DNA of 64,000 nt from Candolleomyces eurysporus (GCA_027579435.1 JANBPK010000716.1:62001-126000), one strand, 5' to 3'. Shown: positions 34,621 to 46,080, counted from the stretch's first letter. Program-made: numbers and translations. The notes: generated by a model not told the origin, from the sequence alone.

Positions 34621-34966
34621 CGTGACATAAGCATACAGTGTAGTCAGATTGCATCCCTTCCGTTCTATTCTTCCATTACCAGGTNCTAATTCTTGTACAT
34701 GTACTCAGGACGATATCGCCTTTGTAAAGNCTACTAATATTTGCTGTATGATAGATCCCTCCACAATGCACATTCGATATCGAGCGCTCCGAAGCGCCTT
34801 TTACATTGCCCATGGTTACCCAGCCGAAGGANNNTATATGACGGCCGAGTGCCAATTCACACAATCATTTCTCACCTTTCCCCCCAGCTATCATGATATG
34901 TNNNNNGGNTGAAGAGATATTCCCAGTCACACTGNTTTACTCTTCTCCTTGACACAGTAGCCAAGG
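34621..34966. other. Interval with N run between the DUF262 gene and the FAH-family gene
   Basis: Contains the DUF262 3' UTR and the promoter of the next gene. Ambiguous bases at 34832-34834 and 34902-34906 limit reading. No supportable coding frame. Confidence 0.4.
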
Positions 34967-36215
34967 ATGACACTGTTAAGGACTGTAGGTCAAATCGTAT
35001 CCTCCAATTCGACAGGCTGTTCAGCTCTTCTTTGCAGCAATGGACTCGGCTCATCCGCTTTGTCGCCGCCGAGACCTCACGAGTGCACATTGGCCAGCCA
35101 GTAGACCCAGCACTGGACGGTGAACTTCCTGCAAACGAGATTNTGCCTCGGTTTGCTGACGTGCTCGTTCTATGCAGTGGGCCTCGCTGCATTCCAGGGC
35201 AAACCGATCCAAGCCTTTGAAATAACAGGTTCTGCATTGGACCCTGCGGCACAGCTGACACAATCCATCTTAACGGTGAAATCGCTGCTGTCGCCATTGT
35301 CTCGAGAGCAAATTAAGGTTGTCAGATGCTTGGGGCTGAATTACTCAGACCATGCAGTGCGTCGTCCTCTTCCCCCTCGTTGAATGCTTGATCCTGATGC
35401 TTTCCCAATAGGCTGAAGCAAACATTGCGAAACCAGAGTAGGTCTCTTAATGATGGCAGATTCGAGGGAACTTGGGAAGTTTAATATTGAAACCCTCGTT
35501 TACAGCTTCCCAATCTTATTCCTCAAGCCAGTNACCACGTTGATAGGGCCTAATGCCCCCATAGTCATCCCTCGNGCTGCACAGCCGCCTGAAGAGCATC
35601 TCCCAGATTACGAGGTTGAGCTTACCATCGTTATTGGTAAGGCTGCAAAGAACGTNTCCGAGGCAGATGCATTGGATTACGTGCTCGGTTACACTGGGGC
35701 GAACGATGTGTCGTTCCGCAAGCACCAAATGGCAGTATCCCAGTGGGGCTTCTCGAAAGGATTCGGTGTGTATGCATCTCNCTCCTCGGATTCCTTAGGG
35801 TTGCTCAATGCAATTGATAGACAATACGAATCCTATTGGTCCTTGCATCGTTTCGGCTAACGCCATCCCTGACCCTCAGGTCATCCCGCTCAAGGCTGTT
35901 GTGAACGGTCAAATTTTACAGGACGGGAGCACTAGGTGTGAAGCTTTATGTCACCCACCCGGCCCTTCCTTCGCCTAATGCACCGTTTACAGCGACCAGA
36001 TCTTCAATGTCAGACAGACCGTTGCTTTCCTCTCTCAAGGAACTACCCTTGAACCGGGAACTATCATTCTGACCGGGACACCCAAGGGAGTTGGGTTCGT
36101 TCGCAAGCCCCCGATCTATCTCAAGCATGGGGATGAAGTCAGGGTATCCCTCGGAAACGGTATTGGGACGCTGGTCAACCCAGTTGTCGAGGAAGAATCT
36201 GCACCGAAGTTATAG
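34967..36215 (+). CDS. Fumarylacetoacetate hydrolase family protein (FAHD2-like)
   Basis: The core reads REQIKVVRCLGLNYSDHAAE, ILFLKPVTTLIGPNAPIVIP, the metal-binding acidic pair in LPDYEVELTIVIGKAAKN, the GYTGANDVSFRKHQ loop, then SQGTTLEPGTIILTGTPKGV and YLKHGDEVRVSLGNGIGTL before the stop at 36215. These match FAHD1/FAHD2 proteins, which have acylpyruvase or oxaloacetate tautomerase/decarboxylase activity. The true substrate here is unknown. The N terminus is less certain: I propose an 18-nt first exon (34967-34984) joined to 35038 onward, giving MTLLRTQWTRLIRFVAAE, the usual FAHD2 opening. Exons before 35440 are short. Convergent with the GFA-type gene, 77 bp apart. Confidence 0.83.
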
Positions 36216-36292
36216 TCCATTTGGGTGGTAGGTGTACAATATATCAAATTCAAATTACAATTCGGATCCAAGATATGCACAATTCCTCTTCA

Positions 36293-37381
36293 TCAAGCCG
36301 TGGCGGTTGCTGCCTTCACACCTTCCTCCAAGGCATTGGAGACATCTGCGCTGAGGGCAGAATCCTTGAAAATCACCTTGTTGTACCAGGAGATCCAAGA
36401 CTCTGCTCTCGCTCCTCCTGCTGCAGCTTGGTCGATGAGAGCGGTGGCGACGTCCATGTGTCCAGATTCTCCTTCTTTCATCCCCCTCCACCAAAAGACT
36501 GTCGCGCCACATGTCCCACACGATTCGCGATGCTTTCCGTCGCTTGAGACGTACTGTTTCAGCCCTTTGGGACGCTTGCTGGGCTCAACGAGATTGATAG
36601 GTGCCTGAGTCACCGGGTCGAGGACGAGTTCGTTCGGAACGATGGTCCAGGTCTGGATTTGACTCCCGCTGCACAGGCGGCAGTCATTGCAGAGGCAGTG
36701 GGCTGTTATGAATCTGATTGGGTCCGTAGGCTCTTTGCCTGGGACGAGCCAGTACTCAGCAGGGTTGTCGCTGGGCTTGGTTGCACGCGCGATGTTGAAG
36801 GAAACGTTCTTGCAGTGGCAGTACGCGGGCAAGGTTTCTGGGTTCTTATATCCCTCTCCGGCTTTCCAGCCGAGGGCAAGCTCTTCTGTGTTTCCTTCTT
36901 TCCAGCCTTTGAGGCGTCTTATGGGCTTTCCTGCAAATGAGGGGATGTGGTCTGCAATGCCGCCATCGAGAGTATCGCCGACGAATATGTGGCTCTCGAT
37001 TGTGATTATTCCGTCAGTCTTCTCTAAGACGCCCCACATGACTGTCCAACTTGCTGGGGTATTATTGTCGGTTTCGGTTTGCACGTTGCTGCGGAAGAAC
37101 ATGTGCGCACTGCAAGTGGTGCAGAAGAAGCGCGTGAGCATCGAAGAGGATCGGTAGGCTGTGAGCTTGCTTAAATCTCCCGGAATGAAGTTGTCTTCGG
37201 TGGATTCTGGAGAGAGAGGTTCGCCATCCATGTTGGGGTCGATGACACTCATGGTTCCAGTGCAGTGTCGGCATATGTTGCAATGACACATGTGGGCCGT
37301 CTTGGGCAAGGTAGAGGTGGTGAAGGGAATTTTGAAAGAATTTTGGCCGCAGTGGCAACTGGCTTTAACGAGGGTCGTCAT
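36293..37381 (-). CDS. Two-domain GFA/CENP-V (DUF636) zinc protein
   Basis: An intronless frame of 362 residues from 37381 (MTTLVKASCHCGQNSFKIPF). An in-frame ATG 12 codons upstream (37417) is possible. It contains two Mss4-like GFA modules in tandem. The first has CHCGQNS, CHCNICRHCTG and FFCTTCSAHMFF; the second has AYCHCKNVSFNI, CLCNDCRLCSGSQI and ESCGTCGATVFWW. The Cys clusters are the zinc ligands of the family. Bacterial Gfa was proposed to help glutathione react with formaldehyde; most fungal members have no proven substrate, so I name only the family. The C terminus (about 95 residues) is helical and Ala-rich. Confidence 0.87.
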   Translation of the reverse strand: MTTLVKASCHCGQNSFKIPFTTSTLPKTAHMCHCNICRHCTGTMSVIDPNMDGEPLSPESTEDNFIPGDLSKLTAYRSSSMLTRFFCTTCSAHMFFRSNVQTETDNNTPASWTVMWGVLEKTDGIITIESHIFVGDTLDGGIADHIPSFAGKPIRRLKGWKEGNTEELALGWKAGEGYKNPETLPAYCHCKNVSFNIARATKPSDNPAEYWLVPGKEPTDPIRFITAHCLCNDCRLCSGSQIQTWTIVPNELVLDPVTQAPINLVEPSKRPKGLKQYVSSDGKHRESCGTCGATVFWWRGMKEGESGHMDVATALIDQAAAGGARAESWISWYNKVIFKDSALSADVSNALEEGVKAATATA

Positions 37382-37752
37382 CTTTGTAGAGGCTATTCGA
37401 GAAAGACTTGGGACCACACTGAGAGGTCGTGGCGTTTATCATTGCAGGTATTTATATTACGCGTTAGAACAACCTCGTGTTGTGTGATATCATGAATATT
37501 AGGGGCCGATCACGTTATGGATGGCAGATGTCCAGGAACGTTGGAGCCTGGAGGTGACTACATACATAGCTGAGTCAAAACTAGATGCAGGTATGACTCG
37601 AGCGAGTGGAACCGGCTGAATCGGTGCCTACAAGAAGTTGACAGCAGAAAGATTATTATCAGAAGTTGTCGTGTGTTTCGTAGTGACGAGAGTTTGGCTT
37701 TATTGAGAATACTGCATAGGGGTTCTTTGAATCTGGTACGAGGCAATGCACG
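37382..37752. other. Interval between the GFA-type gene and the vWA gene
   Basis: It holds the promoter of the minus-strand GFA gene and the 3' UTR of the minus-strand vWA gene. No supportable coding frame or repeat seen. Confidence 0.45.
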
Positions 37753-38940
37753 TTAGATCGATTGTGTCCAAGGATTGGACACCTCGGTATTGTGATCGTA
37801 GAAACGACTGATCCCTCCAAGCAGAATCTTCTTGATCAGGAAATCGTCATGGCTCAAAGAAGCATTGGGCGGTTGTGGGCTATGCGCGACTGTATCGACG
37901 ATATCCTGAAACGCGTTACTGGGTGAACAGAAGGCATTGAACTTTATTTCACTGGCACATACTCTCTTAAGCTTCTTCTTATCGCCATCCAACTCCTGGA
38001 GGAACCTGGTGGCACTGCGACTGTTGCCAACTTGCACAAATTGGAAGCCAAGCTTCAATCGATAAGCCTCGTGCAGAAGTGAAAGGCGCGGATGGAGCTT
38101 ACTTGTGACGGGGGGCAGTTGAGCTTGTACAGCATGGCCGCTGTGTCTTCCAGACAACCTTTCAGGTCCTCTGGGTCAGCTAGGGGTAGTATAAGTTTCT
38201 AAATCCGAAGGGAGTAGCTGACGCCAGCTTACTTGGACAGCCATCGGTGATGACAATATAATTCCTTGGTCGAGGAAGTTGACGACCAGCTCCCGCACAC
38301 ACGCTGAGTTCCTGACAGTACTCCCTTGTCAATTCAGCCAGGCGCCTTCCAACTTGACTACCCGATGACAGGGTTACACCGTCAAACAGAAGCTGGACGT
38401 GGAGAGAGACCTAAACAGACGCAATATGAAGATTCGCCAAATTTCTCAGTGTATCACAAGGAGTTCTGACTGACATTTAAGTTCCGGCCATGTTCGCTCT
38501 TGTTGTTGAGGAAATAGACATCGATCCCGTCGCTGTCGTATTGGGCGGCGATTGCAGCGAATTTCATTAAGCAGTCACGAGCCTACCACCCAAAATTCAA
38601 TTCGAAAGTCAAACAAAAGCGGAGAAAGAAGTACTTGGTTCCAGCGTGTTCTGCCATCTGGGGTCGAGAAGCTCATAGATAGCGAGTCGTCGATCAAAAA
38701 GATGGTGTCGTACTGAGAAAGTAAGCTCAAGTCGTCGGCCTTGATCTCCAATTCTGAGTATGGGGGAGGGGAGTTGGTACTCCAGGGTTGAGGAGGGTCA
38801 TCAGAGGTTGCCTTATCATGAGATTTAGCGAACCCTTCATCTGGAGGTAGAGAAGATGTCTGAGATTTGCTGGACTTGCTCGAAAATAAAGAGGAAGCGA
38901 ATCTCGAAATATTCTGGCCAGCTTTCGTCAAGTTAACCAT
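37753..38940 (-). CDS. von Willebrand factor A domain protein
   Basis: The start at 38940 gives MVNLTKAGQNISRFASSLFS, then a Ser/Pro-rich leader with a PPPYSELE segment, then the vWA domain. Its MIDAS motif DxSxS is visible in YDTIFLIDDSLSMS, followed by RWNQARDCLMKFAAIAAQYD and IDVYFLNNK. The last exon carries LKLGFQFVQVGNSRSATRFL, QELDGDKKK, DIVDTVAHSPQ and a final LGGISRFYDHNTEVSN. This type of small intracellular vWA protein is common in basidiomycetes; partners and role are unknown. Four or five exons; the middle ones (about 38240-38560) are short and their exact borders are less sure. A minus-strand TATA box lies at 38990-38996. Confidence 0.8.
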
Positions 38941-39386
38941 GATGAGGGGAGAGGTTTCTGGGTAGGGCAGATAATCGAAGCTCAAGCGCTTTTATACAGT
39001 CCCGAGAGGTTGCCACGCTGAGAAGACAGTAAACGGTGTTCCAACAATTAGCTGTGTAGTATGTAGGCGCATTAGGTGCCCATTAATGCCGGGAAGAATG
39101 GTTCCCAGTCCAGTCGTGTGGTTCAATCGCTAGGAGTGGCATAGCTGTGAAGGATGTGAAGACCAATAATGCTGCCCCCCACACCACCATCACGAGAAAA
39201 GGGGTTTCAAACCGGCGAGGGTGGGACACTTGATCTCGGCTGCTGTTCCCAAAGCTGCCATTTGCGGCTTTCACGTGACTGATCTATGGCTCTGCTCACC
39301 GCCATTGACTTAGGGCAATGCACTCATGCTCGGATTTGAGGGTGTATTGATTATCCCCCACTTCGACTCCATCTAGTGCCTCAGTA
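38941..39386. other. Divergent interval between the vWA and CNH-like genes, with a TATA box
   Basis: About 446 bp between head-to-head genes. TATAAAA on the minus strand at 38996-38990 lies 50 bp before the vWA start codon and is a good core promoter candidate. No coding frame of note. Confidence 0.5.
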
Positions 39387-42015
39387 ATGTCTGCAGAGCA
39401 TCCTTACATAGAGCGAGATCAGGCTGCAGCCTCGGGCGACGATGGCCTTCCTAGCTACGATGATCTTGCAGCGCAGAATGGGCCAAACTCGAGGTTCGTT
39501 CATTTAAAATAGGCCTCGTAAGCTTGGCTTCTCGTATTCATTTGATGTCCTAGATTTGGGAGATGGAAAGGCTGGATCGAGAAGAGGTGCGTGTTCCTTG
39601 GGTCCATTGCTTCCTGCTGTTCTAAACGGCCTGGACCCAGGGCTCTCGAAAGATACACAGATATAACCCCAGAAGAAAGACAGAGGAGGAGAGAGCGCGG
39701 TTGGGATCTGGCAGACGTACGTGCACTGAAACATACAGCAACTCATGGACTTTTCATTGAACACCTTTGTAGCCCGAGGAGGGCAGTCAAAGCGCTATAC
39801 CACCACCTATTCTCTACACAGGTACCCCAGCAGTACCAAGTGGAGTGGACTCTCTGCATATCCAGACCGCCAACCTTTCGATAAATGAATCGTACTCCCC
39901 TCGACCACTGACTCCGTCTGAACTCCAGCTACCATTCGTTAGCCAGGCCATTCCACCCAGCCATCTCAAGATAAACCAGTTCGGTTCTCGATTCTTGCCT
40001 CATGCTACATCACCCATTCGCTGTATCCTACCTCTTCTGGCTGATCGCCTGGTGCTTATTGGCCATGACGAAGGCCTATCAGTGCTAGATATGTTTCCTC
40101 AGGACTGGACTGATAGTGGAGAAATCTCCGTAAAACAGCCAAACGAGGCTCTGTCGTATCCCATTTGGAAAGGCGAGGCGTATGTCTACTCATTTAACTC
40201 ATACACGCCTCTAGTCCCTGACCCAGTCTCATAGCGTCTACCAAATGACGATACTTGAGATGGAGGATACCGGTGAAGGCACTCCCCAAGGAGTTGTCCT
40301 GGCACTGGTCGGCCCAGACCCCGAATCACCCTCGAGTAGAGATCCGGATTTCCGTCATTTACGAATGTACAATCTCAGCAGCTTGACGAGCCTAGCGCGT
40401 TGGGCTGTCAGTCAGAAAGGGGCACGGCCTCTCGACCTACATAGACCATCCAACTGGCAAGCTCAGCACCAATCTCCCCCGAGACGCCATCGTCCTCAAG
40501 GAAGTTTGGCAAGAAGTATCAAGTCTTTCATCGATCCTACTCACCAACAACCTGAACATCCCACATCATACCAATCGTTGCTGACCTCCCCTTCCGGCAG
40601 TGGACCCAGCTTTGCTCACGGCCCTCCAGGCAATGGCCGTATCAGTCCTGTCAGACACGATTCCTCTGACTCGACCTGGGATATCGTGGACGACCTACCG
40701 CTGCGGTGGGCCACCGACTACGTCCCTCTGGCTTCCCCTGGGTCGCGTTTAAGCAATAATTCTGCGCTTTTCTACGCAACGTGGTATGACCGAAACCGCC
40801 GATCAACTGGCGGCCAGCTTCTTGCAATCGCGACGAAGTACAGCATCTTGCTATACGAGTCCCCTAAGGGGGAACGTGCGTACCGTTTCGTCAAGGTGAG
40901 TAGGTTTACTGGGTTTATGCCACGGTAATTAACAAAATCTCTCTAGGACTTTTATGCCCCTTTACAGCCTAAGAACATGTGTTTCTTCCACCAGTATGTT
41001 CATGAGGCTAGCCGATCCCAGTCAGAAAGCCCGAGGCATAGGCGTACCGACAGTAACGGTGGTGCTCGAGGATCCACCAGCAGCCATTCACGATCTGAAT
41101 CCAACTCCGGTGGAATTGACTACGGGGTTCAACTCTGCCTTTTCGTTGTTTTCGACAAAAAGGCTGGCTGGATTCGTCTGGCAGATTCTGCTGTGGGCGA
41201 ATTTGAACTTCGAGACGACGGTGGCCCTCCCGTTACACCGCTAGCCACTCGAGATAGCTTGACCCCATCGATAAGTTCCATGACTCAACGAACACGTGCT
41301 AGGCTATCTTTCGATATCCGCGAGAGCGTTGCCAAGTGGACCCTTCCTGTGCGATGCGACCTCCCAGTGTTCGACCCATACACAAGAACAATGAACCACA
41401 AGTCAGTTATGTTCCTCACGAAAGGAAGAAGGACGCATATCCTTTCGAATCCACTCCCGACGNAAAATTGCGTCTGTCGAACCGCTGCACGTCATCTTTT
41501 GGAAAAACACCCCAAAACAGGTCTCCGCCCGGGTGTGCCGCCCTACGCGAGAGTCTTTAACAGCACCAGCACGATACACGCTCTCCAAACTCCCGTTCCT
41601 TCAAGTCATCTGTTTCGGGGAAGCTGGTATCGAAGTTTACGAGACCCCGCTCACGTTCCTGTACGATGGGTATCGGAATGCAAACGGTAATGGAAAAGGC
41701 AAAAGTAGGGCTGTGCAACCCGATTCTATTCGAGCGGAAGAAGACCTTGGAGGTGATGTTGGGTATCTGCAGTCTGGTGGTAACTGGGACCAGGCTGAAG
41801 AACTGTACTCCTCGGGGTTGGATCGGGCAGAGAGTTTCGCGCCTTCGATGTCCGGGGCATCCATGAACACCGTTGATTCGGAGGATGTACCAGCGATGCT
41901 GAAGCAAGAAGCTGGTATGTATGGGTGGTGTCGAAAGGGGTTGGAAGATTACCGAATCTTTTGGCTTGGGGGTACCTTTGACGATTCCGATCCCGGGGGC
42001 GATACGGACTCTTGA
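39387..42015 (+). CDS. CNH (citron-homology)-like beta-propeller protein
   Basis: The start at 39387 gives MSAEHPYIERDQAAASGDDG and a LPSYDDLAAQ segment. Later exons read like a CNH propeller: PIRCILPLLADRLVLIGHDE with GLSVLDM, then QLLAIATKYSILLYESPKGE, FVKDFYAPLQPKNMCFFHQ, VQLCLFVVFDKKAGWIRLAD, PLHVIFWKNTPKQ and LQVICFGEAGIEVYETPLTF. Long Ser/Pro/Arg-rich inserts separate the blades. CNH domains in Rho-GEFs, Vps39 and Vps3 bind small GTPases or partners; here no kinase, GEF or clathrin-repeat domain is seen, so the role is open. The N at 41463, just before four As, adds one base and splits the frame; dropping it restores NPLPTKIASVEPLHVIFWK. The protein ends in an acidic stretch. Confidence is lower for the domain name than for the gene. 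Confidence 0.72.
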
Positions 42016-42481
42016 GGGAAGGTCTGCATTCAAGTTGTTGTTCTTCATCCCCGAGCATTTTCTTCTTGCATTATGTGTCTTCAACGACTTCATTGGTTGT
42101 TTTGTTCCACTCACCTTCTTCCCATCTACTCAAAATTCTTATGGTCTTCTTTTTTCGTGGAACTGTATCTATATCTCCCGGGCTCATGTATCATCTCACG
42201 TCGCGTTCCTGCTGACCATTACCGACTAACTGTAGTAGTATACTTTTTACTTACCACCAACAAAAAGTCATTTCACTATGCATCATCTGCACCCGCGGAT
42301 TTGGGCTTGCGTTAAGCATGGCGTGCATATCCAAGGATTCTTTCGTAGTAGCAGAGTAGGTGGCATCTTCCACCTGAGTCATCGACACGAAGGTGGGATT
42401 GTTTGTCCAAAAGTACATGAAGACTTGAATTGATCATCCCTCGAAGGTTTTCATCGATTTTCGACGATTTCGGTGATCAGA
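42016..42481. other. Interval between the CNH-like gene and the aldo-keto reductase
   Basis: 3' UTR of the upstream gene and promoter of the next, both on the plus strand. No supportable coding frame; T-rich around 42050-42270. Confidence 0.45.
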
Positions 42482-43764
42482 ATGCCTGCAGGCCAACCTA
42501 TTAAGCTTAATACTGGCGCTGAGATGCCCACCGTCGGCCTGGGTGAGTAGCCGAGTGCTAAGGTCTGCCTCATAGCCGGTACTGACAGATTCGTTGCATC
42601 TGCGTGTTATCAGGAACGTGGAAGTCCCAGCCGGGGCAAGTCGAGGGCGCTGTCGAACACGCTCTCAAATTTGGCTACAGGCATGTCGACACTGCAGCTG
42701 CCTATGAAAACGAAACGGAGGTCGGTAAGGGGATCAAGGCATCTGGTGTACCCAGGAGCGAGATCTTCTTGACCACCAAACTCAATAACACTGACCACGG
42801 GGATACTGCCAAGGCCTTGGAGTACTCGTTGAATGCTCTGGGTACTGACTATCTGGACTTGTGTGGGTTCACTGCATTGGAGTATGATGCTTCGCTGATT
42901 GTGCTAATATTAGAGTTGACAGGGCTCATGCACTGGCCGGCGCCTATGCGTCCAGATGACACTCCCGATAAAACTGTTAGTCGGGCCCTATATTTTGAGC
43001 TTCCAAGCCTAGTGGTTCTAATCTTGATCCCTAGATCGATTGGTTGAACACTTGGAAGGAGATGGTTAAACTTTACAAGGCTCACCCGGAGAAGCTCCGT
43101 GCAATTGGCAAGTTGTCCCCTTGATCTCGGCGAATGAATGGGAATTATTTTAATACTGTCCATACAGGCGTATCCAACTTTTCCGTTACTTTTCTTGAGA
43201 GACTTCTTGCCGATACCGAACTCATCCCTGCAGTCAACCAGATCGAGCTGCACGCGTAAGTCATTCGCAAGGGGATATGGTCCATCAATTGAGCTGACCA
43301 GAGGCAAAACAATCACCGTAGTGCTTGTCCTCAAGAGGATGTAGTCGACTTCTGCAGAAAGAAGGGGATAGTAGTCACCGCGTATTCCCCTCTAGGATCG
43401 GACGGCTCTCCTCTCTTGACAAAAGAAGTTGTCAAAAAGATTGCTGACAAGCACGGCGTGCACCCGGCTAATATTCTCATCTCTCTCCAGGCAAATCGTC
43501 CAGGCGTCAACGGTGAGGGTTCTAAATTATCGCAGCAGTGACACACGAAGCGTATTTATTGATTCTTCAATTCCAGTCCTTACCAAGTCGGTCACCCCAG
43601 CCCGTATCGAGAGCAACTACAAGTTGGTCGACCTCACCGAAGAGGAAATTGCTGAATTACATGAAATTGACAAGACTCTTCATTTCCGTGCATGTCACCC
43701 TAGCTGGACGGGATGGGGCGGGCTTGGATTCCCAGATTGTCTGGATTCTCCCGTTTTTGAGTAG
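42482..43764 (+). CDS. Aldo-keto reductase
   Basis: Several exons starting at 42482 (MPAGQPIKLNTGAEMPTVGL). The AKR tetrad is visible: Asp and Tyr in VDTAAAYENETEVG, Lys in FLTTKLNN and His in LMHWPAPMRPDD. Further motifs are EKLRAIGVSNFSVTFLERLL, AVNQIELHACPQEDVVDFC and VVTAYSPLGSDGSPLL. The usual NADPH-binding end (VLTKSVTPARIESNYKLVDL) is followed by the tail RACHPSWTGWGGLGFPD. It resembles fungal NADP-dependent glycerol/alcohol dehydrogenases of the Gcy1/Ypr1 type, but the substrate cannot be told. Introns include about 42545-42613 and 43024-43035; the splice between about 43514 and 43576 is inferred from the expected loop. Confidence 0.88.
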
Positions 43765-43904
43765 AATTAATTTGGAGTCGAAGTGTGTACGAGAAATACA
43801 ACTTGAGATTTTCTCGCAACGGAACGGCCTGCGGAATCATCAACTGCTTATGTACTCAATTGTAAGAACCCAGCTGCCAGCACTTAACACAACTCTCAAC
43901 CACA

Positions 43905-44276
43905 ATGTCCGAGACTGAAACCCCCGTTCAGACTGCAGAGAGCCCCGACACTGAGTCTGGACTCGAGACATTCTTCAACGATATCTTGAAGCCAGGGTCG
44001 TCGCTAAACACATCGTTCCTGGCTATTGTCGATGGCACTTTCGCGTCACTATTCGTAATTCTGGCCATCCTCGCCTTCTTGACCTCGGGAAATCTTCATA
44101 TTTTCGCCCTCATACTCATAGAGTTGGGTCTTTGGGCGAGTGTCAAATGGTATGTATACAAATTCTCGTGATGACGATGTCCTGACTAGTGTCACAACAG
44201 GTTCGTGAGTGAGCTGAAGAAGGCGCGAGCAGAGGTAGCGAAGGAAACCGAAGCGGAAGAAAAGAAGGACCAGTGA
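43905..44276 (+). CDS. PKR1: Pkr1, ER membrane factor for V-ATPase assembly
   Basis: Two exons give about 106 residues. The sequence has an acidic start, the conserved ETFFNDILKPGSSLNTSFLA block, two hydrophobic helices (ASLFVILAILAFLTSG and FALILIELGLWASVKW) and a Glu/Lys-rich tail (VSELKKARAEVAKETEAEEK). This matches the Pkr1 family in order and size. In yeast Pkr1 sits in the ER membrane and helps assemble the V0 sector of the vacuolar ATPase. The intron interrupts the Trp codon of KW-FVSEL (about 44151-44201). The stop lies only 30 bp from the PSF3 stop on the other strand, so 3' UTRs must overlap. Confidence 0.88.
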
Positions 44277-44306
44277 GGTGTGTGGTGGTCTGGTACGTGT
44301 AGGGTG

Positions 44307-45192
44307 TTATTGTTTCGCTTTATCGCTTTCCTCATACCATTTCTTCATCCGTTTAGCACTGTCTTGTGCGAGGGAGAAAACTGGGCAACGGGTGTTATCA
44401 AACAAATCAAGTTGTATGCCAACACAGACTCACTTTCGCGCTCGGTCGCGTCCAAGCCTTCACGGAAAGCTTGTGCAACATCTCCCGATGGCCCACCTCC
44501 CCCTGAACCTCCCGCACCGATAGCTGCGAAGTGTTGAGCCTGGTCGACCAATTCCACCACCCGCGCTTTGAAGGCCTTCCAAGACGTCAAACCCAACTTC
44601 CTAGATCAAATAGCCTCTTCATACCTTGGTCATCATCTCTGACATCTCACTTGCTTGCTCCTCGCTGAGCCTGCACGTAGAACGTCAGCAATGGGTCTTC
44701 ATCGTGGCCGAGAATCAGCTCACATGTCCATGATCATCTTCCCAAAGCCGTACCAAAGTCCACCAGCCCCCACAAGACTCGACAGCCGCACACTGCAAGC
44801 TTCCGCTTTCAAGGCATTCCGCACTTTCAGGCCAAACGGTGTTGGGATATTGAAATCAGCCCAATCTCTAGGGAGTTGCCGTTAGTTTGACCAAGGGTAT
44901 TGGACAAATGTTCACGAACGAGTAGATGATGATATATGCGAGCCACATAGGGATTTGGAGTTTGCTCAGTGCCGCAATCTAATATACAGGGTTATCAACG
45001 CGTATCGAAGTAGTTTCTGAGCGTACATCGCGTTCCGTTCCACCACCAAGGTGGCCCATGTTAGGGATGTTGTGTTTGAATGTGCATTGAACTTTCTGGT
45101 CGTCGTCAGGGCTTGTACATCCCGGGTGTTGTCTTTGGGAATACCTGGTTTTCCGCCAATATTGCCTCCACCGAGAAATAGTCGTTATCCAT
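44307..45192 (-). CDS. PSF3: GINS complex subunit Psf3
   Basis: The start at 45192 gives MDNDYFSVEAILAENQ, then (after a 48-nt intron) KVQCTFKHNIPNMGHLGGGT. Later exons give SKLQIPMWLAYIIIYS, DWADFNIPTPFGLKVRNALK, AEACSVRLSSLVGAGGLWYG and EEQASEMSEMMTK. The short last exon reads NSAKRMKKWYEESDKAKQ with stop at 44307. GINS (Sld5, Psf1-3) is part of the CMG replicative helicase. The order of motifs and the length (about 200 residues) match Psf3. It is head-to-head with a small mitochondrial-looking gene (143 bp) and tail-to-tail with PKR1. Confidence 0.92.
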
Positions 45193-45335
45193 CGTGAATG
45201 GACGCGGGAGAGATGTGACGAACCAGGGACGTGATTGTGACGCCCTCGCGTTTCGGTTTGACATCAGCGGCGGGCCGGCAGTCGACGTTGCTGCTCGCCG
45301 TCTTCCTTCGACCAGTGTCGGCCTCGAGTACCACA

Positions 45336-45931
45336 ATGTCCCTCTCCGCTGCACGTCTGCTCTCTTCTTCAATCTCCCGCCAGCTACGGGTCTCCTCCAT
45401 CCCTCGCACAGTATCAAGACTACGACCCTCTGCTCCAATTATTACATGTCAACGTCGGAGCCTCTTTGGCAACTGGGGCAAATCTTCCCAACCCGCCGAC
45501 ATCTCAGAGGCTGATGCTCAGGAGAGGATCAAAGCAGTGACGGAGGCTATGATGAAGAATGAGCAGTGGAAGAAGGTTGCAAATCATCCCGGTTCCCTCG
45601 AAGCACTCCGGAACCTCATGGAGGTCCTAATGAAGAACGGTATGTGCTAAGGCTTTGTGCGGGCCCGTTCTCTGATCTAAGCTTTATTCAATAGGCATTA
45701 ACATGGGCTCTGGCCAACAACCTGGTCTTAGCGACATGATAAAGCTCGCCAGGAATACCGAATTCAGAGATGCAGTTGTTCGGGTGAAGACTGAAATGAA
45801 GGCCGCAGGATTCGATTTGGAGGACCCGGTGCGCAATTCCATGGTCTCTAACCTACTCCTGGCTCATAGTCGTTTTCCAGGAACTCATGAAAAGTCTCAT
45901 GTCGATAGCCTCACCACCACCAAAGCCATGA
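45336..45931 (+). CDS. Small predicted mitochondrial protein of unknown function
   Basis: Three exons encode about 160 residues. The N terminus (MSLSAARLLSSSISRQLRVS and on to RSLFGNWG) is rich in Arg and Ser with no acidic residue for about 50 positions, a strong mitochondrial presequence, with a possible cleavage site near CQRRSLFG. The mature part is helical and charged: EADAQERIKAVTEAMMKN, HPGSLEALRNLMEVLMKNG, DMIKLARNTEFRDAVVRVK. The last exon reads ELMKSLMSIASPPPKP. I do not recognise the family. Introns fall at about 45640-45694 and 45828-45880. It shares a short divergent promoter with PSF3. Confidence 0.75.
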
Positions 45932-46080
45932 CGGATTTCTGTGTAGCGGGGAGGTTTTAGTCCGTGACGCGCGCGTAACTCGTATTTTCGGCTGTTTGTT
46001 TCTCAAATACATGTTCTTTTCCTTCCACTTCCATGTCTAGGGCACAATAGCCAAATCCCATCCCCCAACAGACCCTGGAA

